Below are positions 50,871 through 61,243 of a DNA stretch of 64,000 nucleotides, piece after piece; within the stretch, counting starts at the first letter, position 1; the number at the start of each line of letters is the position of its first letter. The DNA is taken from assembly GCF_028288465.1 (NCBI RefSeq), contig NZ_JAQBNR010000069.1:62001-126000 (forward strand), in the 5' to 3' direction. This DNA is from Ferruginibacter sp. Lineage in GTDB: Bacteria; Bacteroidota; Bacteroidia; Chitinophagales; Chitinophagaceae. The notes under the pieces are model-generated. The model saw nothing but the letters and a program-made list of their open reading frames with translations, searched no databases and was not told the origin of the DNA. The position numbers and the translations under genes are program-made.

Positions 50871-52749
50871 TTTGATTGTTGTTTTCGTCAAGCCACCAAT
50901 GCAAAACTATGATAAGCCAAAGTCTGTTGTATAAATAACCCGTGCCACTTAAATATTTCTCCCGGAGACGATTTACAACATGATAATTCACAATATTGTA
51001 TTTACCAATCACTGCTTCAGATGTGTATTTGTCCAGTAAAAATTTCAAGTCCGTTTTTAACCACCTCGCAAGTGGAATACTAAATCCCCATTTCGGCCGG
51101 TTAAACAATTCTTTGGGAACGTAATCGAAGAGTACTTCTTTTAAAAGATACTTCATTGTGCCATTGTTATTCTTCAATTTTTCATCCAGTTCCAACGCAA
51201 ATTCTACCAGCCGGTAATCCAGCAATGGCACTCTTGCCTCAAGCGAATATTGCATACTTGCCCTGTCTACTTTAGTCAGTAAATCATCTTTTAAATAATG
51301 ATTTAAATCCCAGTATGATTGCCTCTCTGCTTCACTTAAATGATCTGCTTCGGGCGGCAATGAATTGATTTCATCAAAATTAAAATTAGTGCCTACAAGT
51401 AAGGCAGTCAATTCCTGCTCCCTGAAAAAATACTGCTCCTGCGAAAAAATGTGTGTGATAATATGTTGCTTATCGCCATAGCCAAACATATTTCCAATGC
51501 GCTGGTATTTACTGTTCAGCAAACGGGAGGCATTAAACAACGGTCCCTTTAGCAATTGCCATTGCGGTTCAGCCAATCGCTTCGCCCATTGGTACATGCC
51601 ATATCCATGAAACAACTCATCACCACCATCCCCGGTAAGCGCAACGGTAACGTGTTGCCGCGCCAACCGGCTTACCATCATGGTTGGAAAAGCGGAGCTG
51701 TCTGCAAAAGGCTCATCATATGCCGGTATCAATTTATCAACCAGTTCAATTACTTCTTTTTCTTTTACTTTAAATTCATGATGATCTGTGTTTAAATGTG
51801 CTGCCACCTGTGCGGCATATTTTGACTCGTTGAATTGGCCTTCATCAATGGCAATACTGAATGTTTTAATTTTATCAGCACCTGAAATTTTAGCTGCAAT
51901 AGCTGTAACCAAACTGCTATCAACACCGCCACTTAAAAATGTGCCGATTGGTACATCGCTTATCAATTGCTTTTGTACTGCATCTGTCAATAAATTATTA
52001 AGTTGAATTTTTGCCGCAGGCTCATTACTAATCTTATGATTGGCGAGCAGCGATTCGGGTTTCCAAAATTTCACTACTTCAAAAGACAGACTATTTTGCG
52101 GCGTGTCTTTCATGCAAATTTGTGTGTAATGTGCCGAAGGAAACTTAGTGGTATTATTGTAAATAGTAAGTGGTTGCGGAATAAAACCGAGGTGTAAAAA
52201 GTAAGGCACTGCAGCTTTATTGACAGATAATTTTTTACCCAACAGAGACTTAATTGCTTTTAGTTCAGACGCAAAAACGATGGTTGTTGCATCCTGGTAA
52301 ATAAACAACGGCTTAATGCCGATGTGATCCCTGCAAATGGTGATTACTTTTTCCTGTGTGTCATAAATTATAAATGCAAACATACCGTTCATCATGGCAA
52401 AAATGGAAGGGCCATACTGAACAAATAACTCAAGTAATACTTCAGTGTCAGATGTTGTTTTTAGTGAAAGGCCCTTATCAGCCAGGCGATTTTTTAATTC
52501 TCCAAAATTGTATATCTCGCCGTTAAACACAATGCAATACCGGCCATTTGCAGAAAACATGGGTTGATTGGCTCCAGATGATAAATCTAAAATTGACAAC
52601 CGCCTGTGACCTAAACCAATTTTTCCATCAGGTGAAAAATACATTCCTTCTGCGTCAGGACCGCGGTGCTCTATAGCAGACAAGGCTTTACCGAGTTGTT
52701 CTTTCGAAAAAGAATTGTCCATTGAAATATAACCTGCAATACCGCACAT
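50863..52749 (-). CDS. asnB: Asparagine synthase-type amidotransferase 2
   Basis: 628 residues. MCGIAGYISMDNSF with Cys2, AIEHRGPDAEGMYF, VFNGEIYNFGELKNRL, and the PP-loop FLSGGVDSSLVTAIAAKISG with ALTGDGGDELFHGYGMYQWA. It pairs with the GT4 gene that overlaps its stop, the same arrangement as at 44.9 kb. A sugar-acid amidating role is inferred, not shown. Confidence 0.93.
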   Translation of the reverse strand: MCGIAGYISMDNSFSKEQLGKALSAIEHRGPDAEGMYFSPDGKIGLGHRRLSILDLSSGANQPMFSANGRYCIVFNGEIYNFGELKNRLADKGLSLKTTSDTEVLLELFVQYGPSIFAMMNGMFAFIIYDTQEKVITICRDHIGIKPLFIYQDATTIVFASELKAIKSLLGKKLSVNKAAVPYFLHLGFIPQPLTIYNNTTKFPSAHYTQICMKDTPQNSLSFEVVKFWKPESLLANHKISNEPAAKIQLNNLLTDAVQKQLISDVPIGTFLSGGVDSSLVTAIAAKISGADKIKTFSIAIDEGQFNESKYAAQVAAHLNTDHHEFKVKEKEVIELVDKLIPAYDEPFADSSAFPTMMVSRLARQHVTVALTGDGGDELFHGYGMYQWAKRLAEPQWQLLKGPLFNASRLLNSKYQRIGNMFGYGDKQHIITHIFSQEQYFFREQELTALLVGTNFNFDEINSLPPEADHLSEAERQSYWDLNHYLKDDLLTKVDRASMQYSLEARVPLLDYRLVEFALELDEKLKNNNGTMKYLLKEVLFDYVPKELFNRPKWGFSIPLARWLKTDLKFLLDKYTSEAVIGKYNIVNYHVVNRLREKYLSGTGYLYNRLWLIIVLHWWLDENNNQNA

Positions 52750-52796
52750 ATTTTCTTTTTTAGAAGAAGATTTTTAAATTTCTTAAGGCCTGTAAT

Positions 52797-54083
52797 TTAT
52801 TTATCGTGCAAGCTGCTTTTAAATACGCTCATAATGTATTTTTTGGTACTGATAAGTGTAATAAGTAAAACAAAAAAGTAACTCACCATTACCGCAACAG
52901 CAGCACCGTAAGCCGACCATCTTTTTATAAAAAAATAATTGGCTGTGATGGCAACTGCCATCGATAAAAACGAATGAACAATGATTTTCTTCTTCTCTTT
53001 GTAGTAAAGAAAAAAGGAATATAATATTGAAGCAAGTGTCCAGAAAAAATAACCCGCCGCAATAAAATAAATATAGTGCAAAGCTTCGTGGTATTTAATG
53101 TTTATAAACAAGTGATAAAATAAGGCTGTAAAAAACAGGAATAAAACAAAACTGCCAAACATTGCGCCAATATAATACAATAACAATTTTTTTATTTCAT
53201 GATACTGCACTTTGTCAGCTGATAACAAGGCGAATATTTTAGGAGAAAAGTACTGTATCAGGGCCGCCGAAAAAATTACAATCACCGAAGCAAATGTGCA
53301 CGCTATGGTATATACACCCAGCAAAGCGTGATCGGTAGCCAGAAAAAATTTATCCGATGAACTCAGGATAAACATATTGGCTTGCATAACAATAATAGGA
53401 AATGCGTAGAGGAGCTCGGCCCGGACATATTTCATTTTTATCTTCCCAAACAGGTAACCGTTTTTAATAAAATAGTATAGCGAATAGGTTGAAACCAATA
53501 GAAGTGCAGCCATCATTCCGGTAATGCGTCCTAACCATCCATACTGGTAGGCTACTATCAGTACCAGGGCAATACCCAGTTCCGTCGCGGTTTTGGTTAT
53601 GCCGATGCCCAGGTAACGAAATGGCTGGTCATTATTCCGTATCAGCCCCGTTGTTTGTTCGGAACAAAAATTTAAGAATGTAACAGCCGGAACTATCCAC
53701 ATGAAAATAACAGGCAGCCCATATTTTGCATGCAGGTAATCTTTCAGCAAAAAAATGATTGCTACTGACAAAAGCGTTGTTGCAATTGTTAAGGCAAAGC
53801 CTGTAGTAAAAAAATCTTTGAAATCGGTTTTGCCCAGTTTAAAAAAATCGGTGCTGGCAGATTGAGTAAGGCCGAGAGAAATAAAAGGCATTAAAAAGAG
53901 TACCGAACTGCTAAACAAACTTAATACGCCGTTATCGGCAGGGGTTAAAAAGCGGGGATTGGTAAAAACGGGAATTAGCAAAAATGAAATACCCTTTGTG
54001 AAGAAGTTCGTAAATGTGTACACTCCGGCAGACCTCAATCCTGGTTTACGTTTCAGTTCATTAAAGTATCCTGATACAGCCAT
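52797..54083 (-). CDS. Polysaccharide flippase (Wzx/MATE-like)
   Basis: 428 residues and about 12-14 transmembrane helices. The start region YTFTNFFTKGISFLLIPVFT is typical of polysaccharide biosynthesis (RfbX/Wzx) proteins. It would move the lipid-linked repeat unit across the cytoplasmic membrane. It is upstream of the AsnB2 gene, 47 bases apart. Confidence 0.92.
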   Translation of the reverse strand: MAVSGYFNELKRKPGLRSAGVYTFTNFFTKGISFLLIPVFTNPRFLTPADNGVLSLFSSSVLFLMPFISLGLTQSASTDFFKLGKTDFKDFFTTGFALTIATTLLSVAIIFLLKDYLHAKYGLPVIFMWIVPAVTFLNFCSEQTTGLIRNNDQPFRYLGIGITKTATELGIALVLIVAYQYGWLGRITGMMAALLLVSTYSLYYFIKNGYLFGKIKMKYVRAELLYAFPIIVMQANMFILSSSDKFFLATDHALLGVYTIACTFASVIVIFSAALIQYFSPKIFALLSADKVQYHEIKKLLLYYIGAMFGSFVLFLFFTALFYHLFINIKYHEALHYIYFIAAGYFFWTLASILYSFFLYYKEKKKIIVHSFLSMAVAITANYFFIKRWSAYGAAVAVMVSYFFVLLITLISTKKYIMSVFKSSLHDK

Positions 54084-54300
54084 TTATTATTGTGTCAACA
54101 TTTCAACTAAAAATACAATTCTGTTATTTAAATGTGCGTTGTAAGATAAACGCATATTAACCGATGATATTTTGCTTGTTGAAAGGATTGTAGGGTTATG
54201 CTAGATACGAAGTAATTGTTGACTGTTGAAGCATATGGTGATTGGAAGTGCAAAATGACCTGAAGAAAAATTTTGTTAAACTGAGGAAGATAAAAATATA

Positions 54301-54324
54301 AACCCGCAAACAATGTTGCGGGTT
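54301..54324 (-). terminator. Terminator after rfbA
   Basis: Stem AACCCGCAA / TTGCGGGTT (9 bp, loop of six) 41 bases beyond the rfbA stop; AT-rich flanks on both sides. Confidence 0.65.
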
Positions 54325-54365
54325 CAAAAATATTTGTATCTGCCTTGAAATTCAGTGAAATGCGC

Positions 54366-55226
54366 TTAAGAAATTACCCGCTTTAAGTATTCGCCATAAC
54401 CGCTTTTACTCAATGTTGACGCCAGTTTTAATAATTGCTCTTTGTCAATAAACCCCATGCGGAAAGCGATTTCTTCAGGGCAACCGATTTTTAATCCCTG
54501 TCTTTTTTCTATTACCCTTACATATTCACTTGCATCATTCAGCGATTCAAAAGTACCGGTGTCTAACCACGCAAAACCCCTGTCCAGCACACCCACTTTT
54601 AGTTTTTTGTTGGCCAGGTAAATTCTGTTTACATCTGTAATTTCATATTCGCCCCTTGGGCTTGGCGGAATATTTTTTGCAATATTCACCACTTCATTAT
54701 CATAAAAATATAAACCCGGAACGGCAAAATTACTTTTGGGCTGCGTTGGTTTTTCTTCAATACTGATGGCATTTAAATCTGCATCAAACTCAACCACGCC
54801 ATAACGTTCCGGATCACTTACAGGATAGGCAAATATAACAGCGCCGTCAGGATTGGCAGAGTTCTGAAGTAATTTGCTGAACCCACTTCCGTAAAAAATA
54901 TTATCTCCTAAAACAAGTGCTACGCTATCAGCTCCAATAAATTTTTCACCAATTACAAAAGCCTGTGCAAGTCCGTTTGGTATTTCCTGCTTTGCATATT
55001 CAATTTTGCAACCCCACTGTGAGCCATCACCGAGCAACCGTATAAACTGGGCCTGGTCATCTGGTGTAGTTATGATCAAAATCTCCCTTATTCCTGCCAG
55101 CATTAAAGTGCTCAGCGGATAATAGATCATCGGTTTATCGTAAATAGGCATTAATTGTTTACTGATGCCCATTGTTATTGGATACAACCTTGTACCGCTG
55201 CCACCTGCCAAAATAATTCCTTTCAT
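54366..55226 (-). CDS. rfbA: Glucose-1-phosphate thymidylyltransferase
   Basis: 286 residues. Nucleotidyltransferase signature MKGIILAGGSGTRLYPITMG, metal and sugar sites in LVLGDNIFYGSGF and YGVVEFDADLNAISIEEKP. It makes dTDP-glucose for the rfbB product. The rfbC and rfbD genes needed for dTDP-rhamnose are not in the window, so the final sugar is open. Confidence 0.96.
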   Translation of the reverse strand: MKGIILAGGSGTRLYPITMGISKQLMPIYDKPMIYYPLSTLMLAGIREILIITTPDDQAQFIRLLGDGSQWGCKIEYAKQEIPNGLAQAFVIGEKFIGADSVALVLGDNIFYGSGFSKLLQNSANPDGAVIFAYPVSDPERYGVVEFDADLNAISIEEKPTQPKSNFAVPGLYFYDNEVVNIAKNIPPSPRGEYEITDVNRIYLANKKLKVGVLDRGFAWLDTGTFESLNDASEYVRVIEKRQGLKIGCPEEIAFRMGFIDKEQLLKLASTLSKSGYGEYLKRVIS

Positions 55227-55256
55227 ATTTCCTGGATTCTTAAATGAAATTGCTTT

Positions 55257-56309
55257 TTATCGTTTATCGTATTGTTGCTCGTAATAGTTCTGATAATTGC
55301 CACTCGTAACGTGGTTAAGCCATTCGGTATTGTTCAGGTACCAATCTATAGTTTTTGAAATACCTTCTTCAAATTGCAGCGATGGCATCCACCCCAATTC
55401 ATTTTTAAGCTTGGTTGCATCAATCGCATATCGCAAATCGTGTCCGGCCCTGTCCTTTACGTAAGTAATCAGCTTTTCAGAAGTGCCTGTTTCACGTCCC
55501 AGTTTCAAATCCATTTGTTTGCACAGTTCTTTTACCAAATCAATATTGGTCCATTCGTTGTGCCCGCCAATATTGTAGGTTTCACCAATTTTGCCGGTGT
55601 GGAAAATAACATCGATGGCCCTTACATGGTCTTCTACGTAAAGCCAGTCCCTGATATTTTCCCCTTTCCCATAAATTGGCAAAGGCTTATTGTTAATGAT
55701 ATTGTGTATGCAAAGAGGTATTAATTTTTCAGGAAAATGAAAAGGCCCGTAGTTGTTGCTGCAGTTGGAAATTTTTACCGGCATGTGGTAGGTGTGATAA
55801 AAAGCCCTTACCAAATGATCAGACGCTGCTTTGGAAGCGGAATAGGGGCTGCGGGGATCGTACGCCGTTTCTTCAGTAAAAAACCCTTCTTTTCCAAGCG
55901 AGCCATATACCTCGTCAGTAGAAATATGATAGAAAATCTTATTATCAAAATTATCTTTCCAAAACTCTTTGGCAGTTTGCAAAAGGCAGCCGGTCCCTAC
56001 CACGTTGGTGGTGACAAAAGCCAGCGGGTCAGTAATAGACCTGTCAACATGGCTTTCAGCCGCACAATGAAGTACCGCAGTAAATTGGTGTTTTTCAAAT
56101 AAGGAACGCAAAAATGGGAGGTCGGTAATATCGCCTTTTACAAATTCATAATTGGCGTTATGCTCAATATCTTTTAAATTTTCAAGATTCCCGGCATAGG
56201 TAAGCTTATCAATATTTACAATTTTGTACTGTGGGTATTTTGTAACAAATAATCTTGTTAAATGAGAACCAATAAACCCGGCGCCACCGGTAATTAATAC
56301 TGTATGCAT
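55257..56309 (-). CDS. rfbB: dTDP-glucose 4,6-dehydratase
   Basis: 350 residues. NAD-binding VLITGGAGFIGSHLTRLFVT, the RmlB marks HISTDEVYGSLG and SPYSASKAASDHLVRAF (catalytic Tyr and Lys), and DWLYVEDHVRAIDVI. It produces dTDP-4-keto-6-deoxyglucose. It lies upstream of rfbA with 30 bases between. Confidence 0.96.
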   Translation of the reverse strand: MHTVLITGGAGFIGSHLTRLFVTKYPQYKIVNIDKLTYAGNLENLKDIEHNANYEFVKGDITDLPFLRSLFEKHQFTAVLHCAAESHVDRSITDPLAFVTTNVVGTGCLLQTAKEFWKDNFDNKIFYHISTDEVYGSLGKEGFFTEETAYDPRSPYSASKAASDHLVRAFYHTYHMPVKISNCSNNYGPFHFPEKLIPLCIHNIINNKPLPIYGKGENIRDWLYVEDHVRAIDVIFHTGKIGETYNIGGHNEWTNIDLVKELCKQMDLKLGRETGTSEKLITYVKDRAGHDLRYAIDATKLKNELGWMPSLQFEEGISKTIDWYLNNTEWLNHVTSGNYQNYYEQQYDKR

Positions 56310-56452
56310 AGGTTGTTTTTATTAAAAGTGTGTAAAAATAGAAATAAATTCTTAAGTACGTGCTTTTGGTAATATTGCGAAATGATTAAGGCAGTCAGCA
56401 AATGTCAATATCTTTACGCTTGTAATTATTAAAACGGTAATGTAATAGACGT

Positions 56453-57808
56453 ATGCAAGATCAAATGACGGGTTCAGCTCATCTCCTATCATATTATGAC
56501 TTATTGCTTACCCCCATCTATTTTGTCCTCATTTTATTTTGGATTATTTATTGGAAAAAAAAACGTTACCAAAATTCTCCCTTAAAAAAATACATTATCC
56601 CGGCGTTTATACTTAAGTCAATTTGTTGTGTTCTGTTGGCATGCCTGTATAACTTTTATTATGGTTATAGCGATTCTCAATTTTATTTTAATGGTGCAAT
56701 TGAAATCTGGAATGCGACAAAAGCAAATCCAGTATACGGACTAGAACTGGTTTTTAAGCCGTTGGAAAAATGCTCGCAGGCTGCACAACAATTTGCATCT
56801 CATATGTCAAATGAGGATTATGTGTCGTCAATGATGAACATGTTTAAGTTTTCCGGTTTTGTCGGAATGTTTTGCTTTGGCACTTATTTGCCGGTTGCAC
56901 TATTTTTTACGCTGCTGAGTTTTATCGGAAGCTGGAAAATTTTCCTTGTTTTTGCTGAGGAATTTCCTGCGCATTATAACAAAATTGCTCTAAGCTGCCT
57001 TTTTGCACCTTCTTTTATTTTTTGGAGCACAAACGTTTTAAAAGATCCGCTGTGTATTTTTGGACTTGGTCTCTGTGTGAGTGCGTTGTATAATTTTATG
57101 AAGGGTAGGTTTACTTTTTTTTTAGTGCTTGAAATGGTTACGGGCGCAATTATGATGCTCCTTTTTAAAAACTATATTTTTTATATTTTTTGTGTGGCAG
57201 CTGTTTTCAGTGTCTATATAAATCTTATTACCTCATCTGTCAGCAGGTTTAAAATTTTCTTTAAACTAGGGTCACTTTTTCTATTATTTTTTGCTGTAGC
57301 TTTCCTTTTTTGGCAAAAAAATTACATCATAGAAACTCTCTCGGGTGGATTTATGAATGAAGTTCTGTTTATACAAAACAGTCAAAAAAATCAGGGAGGC
57401 TCAGTATATGTGCTATCCAATGTAGATGACTTTAGTTTTTGGGGCATTTTGAAAACCTATTTTAGTTCACTTACTGTTGCCTTATTCAGGCCCTATATTT
57501 GGGAAATACCGAACCTGATAGCAACGGCCAATGCTCTTGAATCTCTTTTAGTTTTCATATTCACTTTTTATCTTTTAATTAAATTAAAATTTACAGGATT
57601 TTTTAGTGCTGCATTTAAAAACCGCATTTTAACCTTCTCTTTAATATTTACTCTTTTGCTGGCTCCTTTAGCGGGCCTTGTTTCATTCAATTTTGGAACT
57701 TTAGTCAGGTATAAAGCTCCTGTAGTGCCGTTTTATTACACCTATTTAATTTTGTTATACTATACTGTGCTGCCTCACAAGAAGGTGAAAGAAAAAGAGC
57801 AATACTAA
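56453..57808 (+). CDS. Multi-pass membrane protein of the polysaccharide locus, paralogue 2 (Wzy-like candidate)
   Basis: 451 residues, about ten transmembrane helices, related along its length to the product of 46873-48210: APSFIFWSTNVLKDPLCIFG, VALFRPYIWEIPNL and FNFGTLVRYKAPVVPF all have direct counterparts there. It heads a plus-strand run of glycosyltransferase genes. The shared motifs suggest a family of its own, with FGTLVRYK and LKDP as signature. Polymerase role is a hypothesis. Confidence 0.75.
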   Translation: MQDQMTGSAHLLSYYDLLLTPIYFVLILFWIIYWKKKRYQNSPLKKYIIPAFILKSICCVLLACLYNFYYGYSDSQFYFNGAIEIWNATKANPVYGLELVFKPLEKCSQAAQQFASHMSNEDYVSSMMNMFKFSGFVGMFCFGTYLPVALFFTLLSFIGSWKIFLVFAEEFPAHYNKIALSCLFAPSFIFWSTNVLKDPLCIFGLGLCVSALYNFMKGRFTFFLVLEMVTGAIMMLLFKNYIFYIFCVAAVFSVYINLITSSVSRFKIFFKLGSLFLLFFAVAFLFWQKNYIIETLSGGFMNEVLFIQNSQKNQGGSVYVLSNVDDFSFWGILKTYFSSLTVALFRPYIWEIPNLIATANALESLLVFIFTFYLLIKLKFTGFFSAAFKNRILTFSLIFTLLLAPLAGLVSFNFGTLVRYKAPVVPFYYTYLILLYYTVLPHKKVKEKEQY

Positions 57809-57858
57809 ATACTGTTTTATGATTCTTTTCAAAAAATTGGCTATAAATTTTATAAACA

Positions 57859-58962
57859 ATGAAAGTATTACAGGTTTTATATTCCGGGTTAGGCGGACAT
57901 GGAAATGTTTTCTTTTCCTTTATTGCTGCAGATGAAGATAAGGAAAATGAATACGAAGCCATATTTGCCGGGGTAGAAGATATAAGAGAAGAGTATATTA
58001 AAAAAAGTGATGAATTTGATATTGAGTGGAACTTTATAAAGAAACGAAAGCGGTTGGATATTGACTTCAATAAAAAATTTATTGCAACCATAAAAAACAG
58101 TCAATGCTCCATTATTCTTCTCAACGGAAGCAGGTTTATTATTTTGGCAAAAATTGCGGCCTTCATTAGTAAAAACAAGAAAAAGATAATGGTTACCGAA
58201 ACCCAGGCCAATCAACTTAAAACAAAGGCCGAATGGTTGTGGTTTATTTTAGCCATGGTGTTTGCTGATAGTATCGTTTTTTTAACTGATAGCTTTAGAG
58301 ATGAGATAAAGAAAAAATTAAGCCTTTTTTACAACGCCGGAAAAATTGCGGTTATCAATAATGGGCTTGATTTGGCAATTTTCAAGCCCGCTGTTAAACT
58401 GCCTGATAAAACAATTGTGCTTGGTATGCAAAGCCGCATAGTACCGATAAAAGATCATGCCACTTTATTAAGAGCTTTTGCATTATTGCAGCAAAAATAT
58501 CCTGAACTTGTTATGCAACTAAAAATTGCAGGAGATGGAGAGGCACTAGCCGAAATGAAGCAACTCGCTGCGGATTTAAAAATAGATAATGCTGTAACAT
58601 TTACCGGCATGCTGAATGAAGTGGAATTAGTAGCTTTTTTACAATCTCTCGATATCTATATACATGCTTCGCTGGGAGAAACGATGAGTACAGCGATTAT
58701 GCAGGCTATGGCCTGCAAATTACCAATTATAGCATCGGATGTTGCAGGCATTAATAACATGATAAAAAATAATGACACTGGTATTTTAGTGCCTGTTAAG
58801 AATGAAGCAGCTCTTGCAGAAGCAATTTCTGTAATCATCCATAACTCAACAAAAGCTGAAACATTGAAACAATCAGCCTACAACTTTGCTGTTTTGAATT
58901 ACAGCAATAAAACTATGTTTGTAAAATATCAGGCTGTTTTTGAATCACTATCAATTAAATAA
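57859..58962 (+). CDS. Glycosyltransferase, GT4 type
   Basis: 367 residues. N-terminal VLQVLYSGLGGHGNVFFSFI; C-terminal domain with VLGMQSRIVPIKDHATLLRA, LKIAGDGEALAEMKQLA and the E-x7-E-like GETMSTAIMQAMACKLPIIA. Between the multi-pass gene and the next glycosyltransferase, 25-50 bases from each, so one operon. Confidence 0.93.
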   Translation: MKVLQVLYSGLGGHGNVFFSFIAADEDKENEYEAIFAGVEDIREEYIKKSDEFDIEWNFIKKRKRLDIDFNKKFIATIKNSQCSIILLNGSRFIILAKIAAFISKNKKKIMVTETQANQLKTKAEWLWFILAMVFADSIVFLTDSFRDEIKKKLSLFYNAGKIAVINNGLDLAIFKPAVKLPDKTIVLGMQSRIVPIKDHATLLRAFALLQQKYPELVMQLKIAGDGEALAEMKQLAADLKIDNAVTFTGMLNEVELVAFLQSLDIYIHASLGETMSTAIMQAMACKLPIIASDVAGINNMIKNNDTGILVPVKNEAALAEAISVIIHNSTKAETLKQSAYNFAVLNYSNKTMFVKYQAVFESLSIK

Positions 58963-58987
58963 GATAAAGAGTAAGGGTGAATAAGCA

Positions 58988-60136
58988 ATGACAAAAATGA
59001 AAATTTTATTTTATCTGAGAGTGGTAGTAATGGGGGGAGCAGAAAGGTACCTGTTAACGCTATTACCAGAACTAAAAAAACAAAATATTGAGGTGGGTTT
59101 TTTTTGCACCCTTCAAGATAACAACCAGGAAATTATAAACCGCTTTGCCGAATATTACAAACAATATGATATACCTGTTTATATATGCAAAGCATCTTCA
59201 CCTGTAAGTTTAAAAGCAGCCAGTTCCCTTGCCAAAGTAATAAAAAAGGGAAATTACTCAATCCTAAGTGCACACTTAATACACGCTGAAATAATTAGTT
59301 CCCTTTCCAAAATATTCTTCCACACACACTGCAAACTGGTTGTTACAAAACACGGTTATCTTCAAAAATTTATGGACGTACATGGCTTGGATTACACAAA
59401 GGTTAACAGGCTAAGCGTTAGTTATCAGGTAGAAAAGTTTTTACAATATTTTGTTGCTGACAATTTTTCGGTTTCGGTTGGCCTGGCAAATTTTTATATA
59501 AAATCCGGAATTTGCCAATCCTCAAAAATGAGTGTAATACATCATGGTCTAGAACCTGACTTTTCGATACGTTCGGACTTAAAACTAAGATATTCCGATA
59601 ATCAGCTGTTAATTATCGGACGGTTGCGGCGCCTGAAAGGACACCACCTGCTGATTAAAGCGGTTAAATTGCTAAACACAGAAATTCCTGATATAAAATT
59701 AATTATATTAGGACAAGGAGAAGAAATGCCCGTTCTTGTCAAAATGGTAAATGAGTCCAATTTAAATTCCACTGTGATATTTGCAGGATATACAGATAAT
59801 GTAAGTGATTATATTAAATGCTCTGATATCGTTGTAGCTCCGTCAACTGCTGAGGCTTTTGGATTGATGGTCCTGGAAGCTTACAGCTGTGCTAAGCCTG
59901 TCGTGGCTTTTAACGTAACTGCCTTTGATGAAAATATAATTGATAATGAAACTGGATGCCTTGTCGTTCCATATAGTATTGAAGAAATGGCAGCGAAAAT
60001 TAAGTACCTGTTGCAAAATAAAAATATTGCGACCCAATTCGGATTAAATGGCGCCAGGCTGTTGAAAAATAAATTTTCTTTATCAGAAGCCATTGCAAAA
60101 ACAATTGCTTTTTTTGAGAAACAATGCGTTGACTGA
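58988..60136 (+). CDS. Glycosyltransferase, GT4 type
   Basis: 382 residues. It starts MTKMKILFYLRVVVMGGAER with the typical GGAER acceptor loop; donor domain LIIGRLRRLKGHHLLIKAVK, LIILGQGEEMPVLVKM and the motif STAEAFGLMVLEAYSCAKPV. A second ATG four codons in is an equally good start. Confidence 0.93.
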   Translation: MTKMKILFYLRVVVMGGAERYLLTLLPELKKQNIEVGFFCTLQDNNQEIINRFAEYYKQYDIPVYICKASSPVSLKAASSLAKVIKKGNYSILSAHLIHAEIISSLSKIFFHTHCKLVVTKHGYLQKFMDVHGLDYTKVNRLSVSYQVEKFLQYFVADNFSVSVGLANFYIKSGICQSSKMSVIHHGLEPDFSIRSDLKLRYSDNQLLIIGRLRRLKGHHLLIKAVKLLNTEIPDIKLIILGQGEEMPVLVKMVNESNLNSTVIFAGYTDNVSDYIKCSDIVVAPSTAEAFGLMVLEAYSCAKPVVAFNVTAFDENIIDNETGCLVVPYSIEEMAAKIKYLLQNKNIATQFGLNGARLLKNKFSLSEAIAKTIAFFEKQCVD

Positions 60137-60283
60137 TTATTCTATATTTTTAATTATAATAAATAAAGGTTTATTTTTTAACCATATAATCCGGATAGTT
60201 TTAGATTGGAAAGCGTTGCACTACTACTTTCGTCCGCCAAAACAAGTAACTTGCGACCTGAAAATTTTACATTATTGCCCATT

Positions 60284-61243
60284 ATGAGTAAAAATAAGAT
60301 AGAAATAATTGTTACAGGAGGGGCCGGTTTCATAGGAAGTCATTTAATAGAAAAACTGTTGGCTTCCAATTACTCAGTAACGGTGATCGACAATCTGGAT
60401 CCGTTCTACTCTCCTGATGTAAAACTTAAAAATATTGCAGCTGTAATAAATCACCCTTATCTGAGATTTATTGAAACAGACATATTGAATACAGAAGAGC
60501 TTTATAAAAAATTAACGGGAGAATATGAGGTAATTGTTCACCTGGCTGCAAAAGCCGGCGTACGTCCATCTTTGGAGAACCCCATTATTTATCAGGATGT
60601 GAATGTAAAGGGTACTCAAAATATGCTTGAATTTGCAAGGCACAAGAATATTAAACAGTTTGTTTTTGCCTCTTCAAGCAGTGTTTACGGTATTAATAAA
60701 AATTTCCCCTGGAAAGAATCTGATTTTGTTCTTAACCCGATCAGCCCCTATGCCAGCACTAAAATTTCCGGCGAATTGCTGGGTTCTGTCTACAGTCATT
60801 TATTTGGTATCCGTTTTATAGCACTTCGCTTTTTTACGGTTTTCGGACCAAGGCAGCGCCCCGATCTGGCAATTCATCTGTTTAGTAAGAAATTGCTTAA
60901 CGGAGAGCCTATTAACTTTTTTGGCAATGGAAGTACCAGGCGGGATTACACCTATGTTGATGACACAGTACAGGGAATTTTTAATGCTATACAATACACC
61001 TGGTCAAATTATGAGGTATTTAATTTGGGAAATCATCAAACCGTATCTTTGTCTGAAATGATTGCTGCTTTAGAAGAGGTATTTGATAAAAAAGCGATTT
61101 TAAACCATTTGCCCGAACAAATGGGAGATGTACCCATTACATTTGCGGATATTTCAAAAGCAGAACAGTTATTAAACTATATACCCAAGACTAACTTTAA
61201 AAAAGGTATAATAAATTTTAAAAATTGGCTTCAGACACAATAA
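60284..61243 (+). CDS. NAD-dependent epimerase, UDP-glucuronate 4-epimerase-like
   Basis: 319 residues from the ATG at 60284; the earlier in-frame start adds an unrelated leader. SDR-extended fold: IIVTGGAGFIGSHLIEKLLA, HLAAKAGVRPSLENP and the catalytic NPISPYASTKISGE (Tyr and Lys). NLDPFYSPDVK and RFFTVFGPRQRPDLAIHLF match the UDP-glucuronate 4-epimerase branch. If right, the polymer contains galacturonic acid, a possible substrate for the AsnB-type amidotransferases. Confidence 0.88.
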   Translation: MSKNKIEIIVTGGAGFIGSHLIEKLLASNYSVTVIDNLDPFYSPDVKLKNIAAVINHPYLRFIETDILNTEELYKKLTGEYEVIVHLAAKAGVRPSLENPIIYQDVNVKGTQNMLEFARHKNIKQFVFASSSSVYGINKNFPWKESDFVLNPISPYASTKISGELLGSVYSHLFGIRFIALRFFTVFGPRQRPDLAIHLFSKKLLNGEPINFFGNGSTRRDYTYVDDTVQGIFNAIQYTWSNYEVFNLGNHQTVSLSEMIAALEEVFDKKAILNHLPEQMGDVPITFADISKAEQLLNYIPKTNFKKGIINFKNWLQTQ

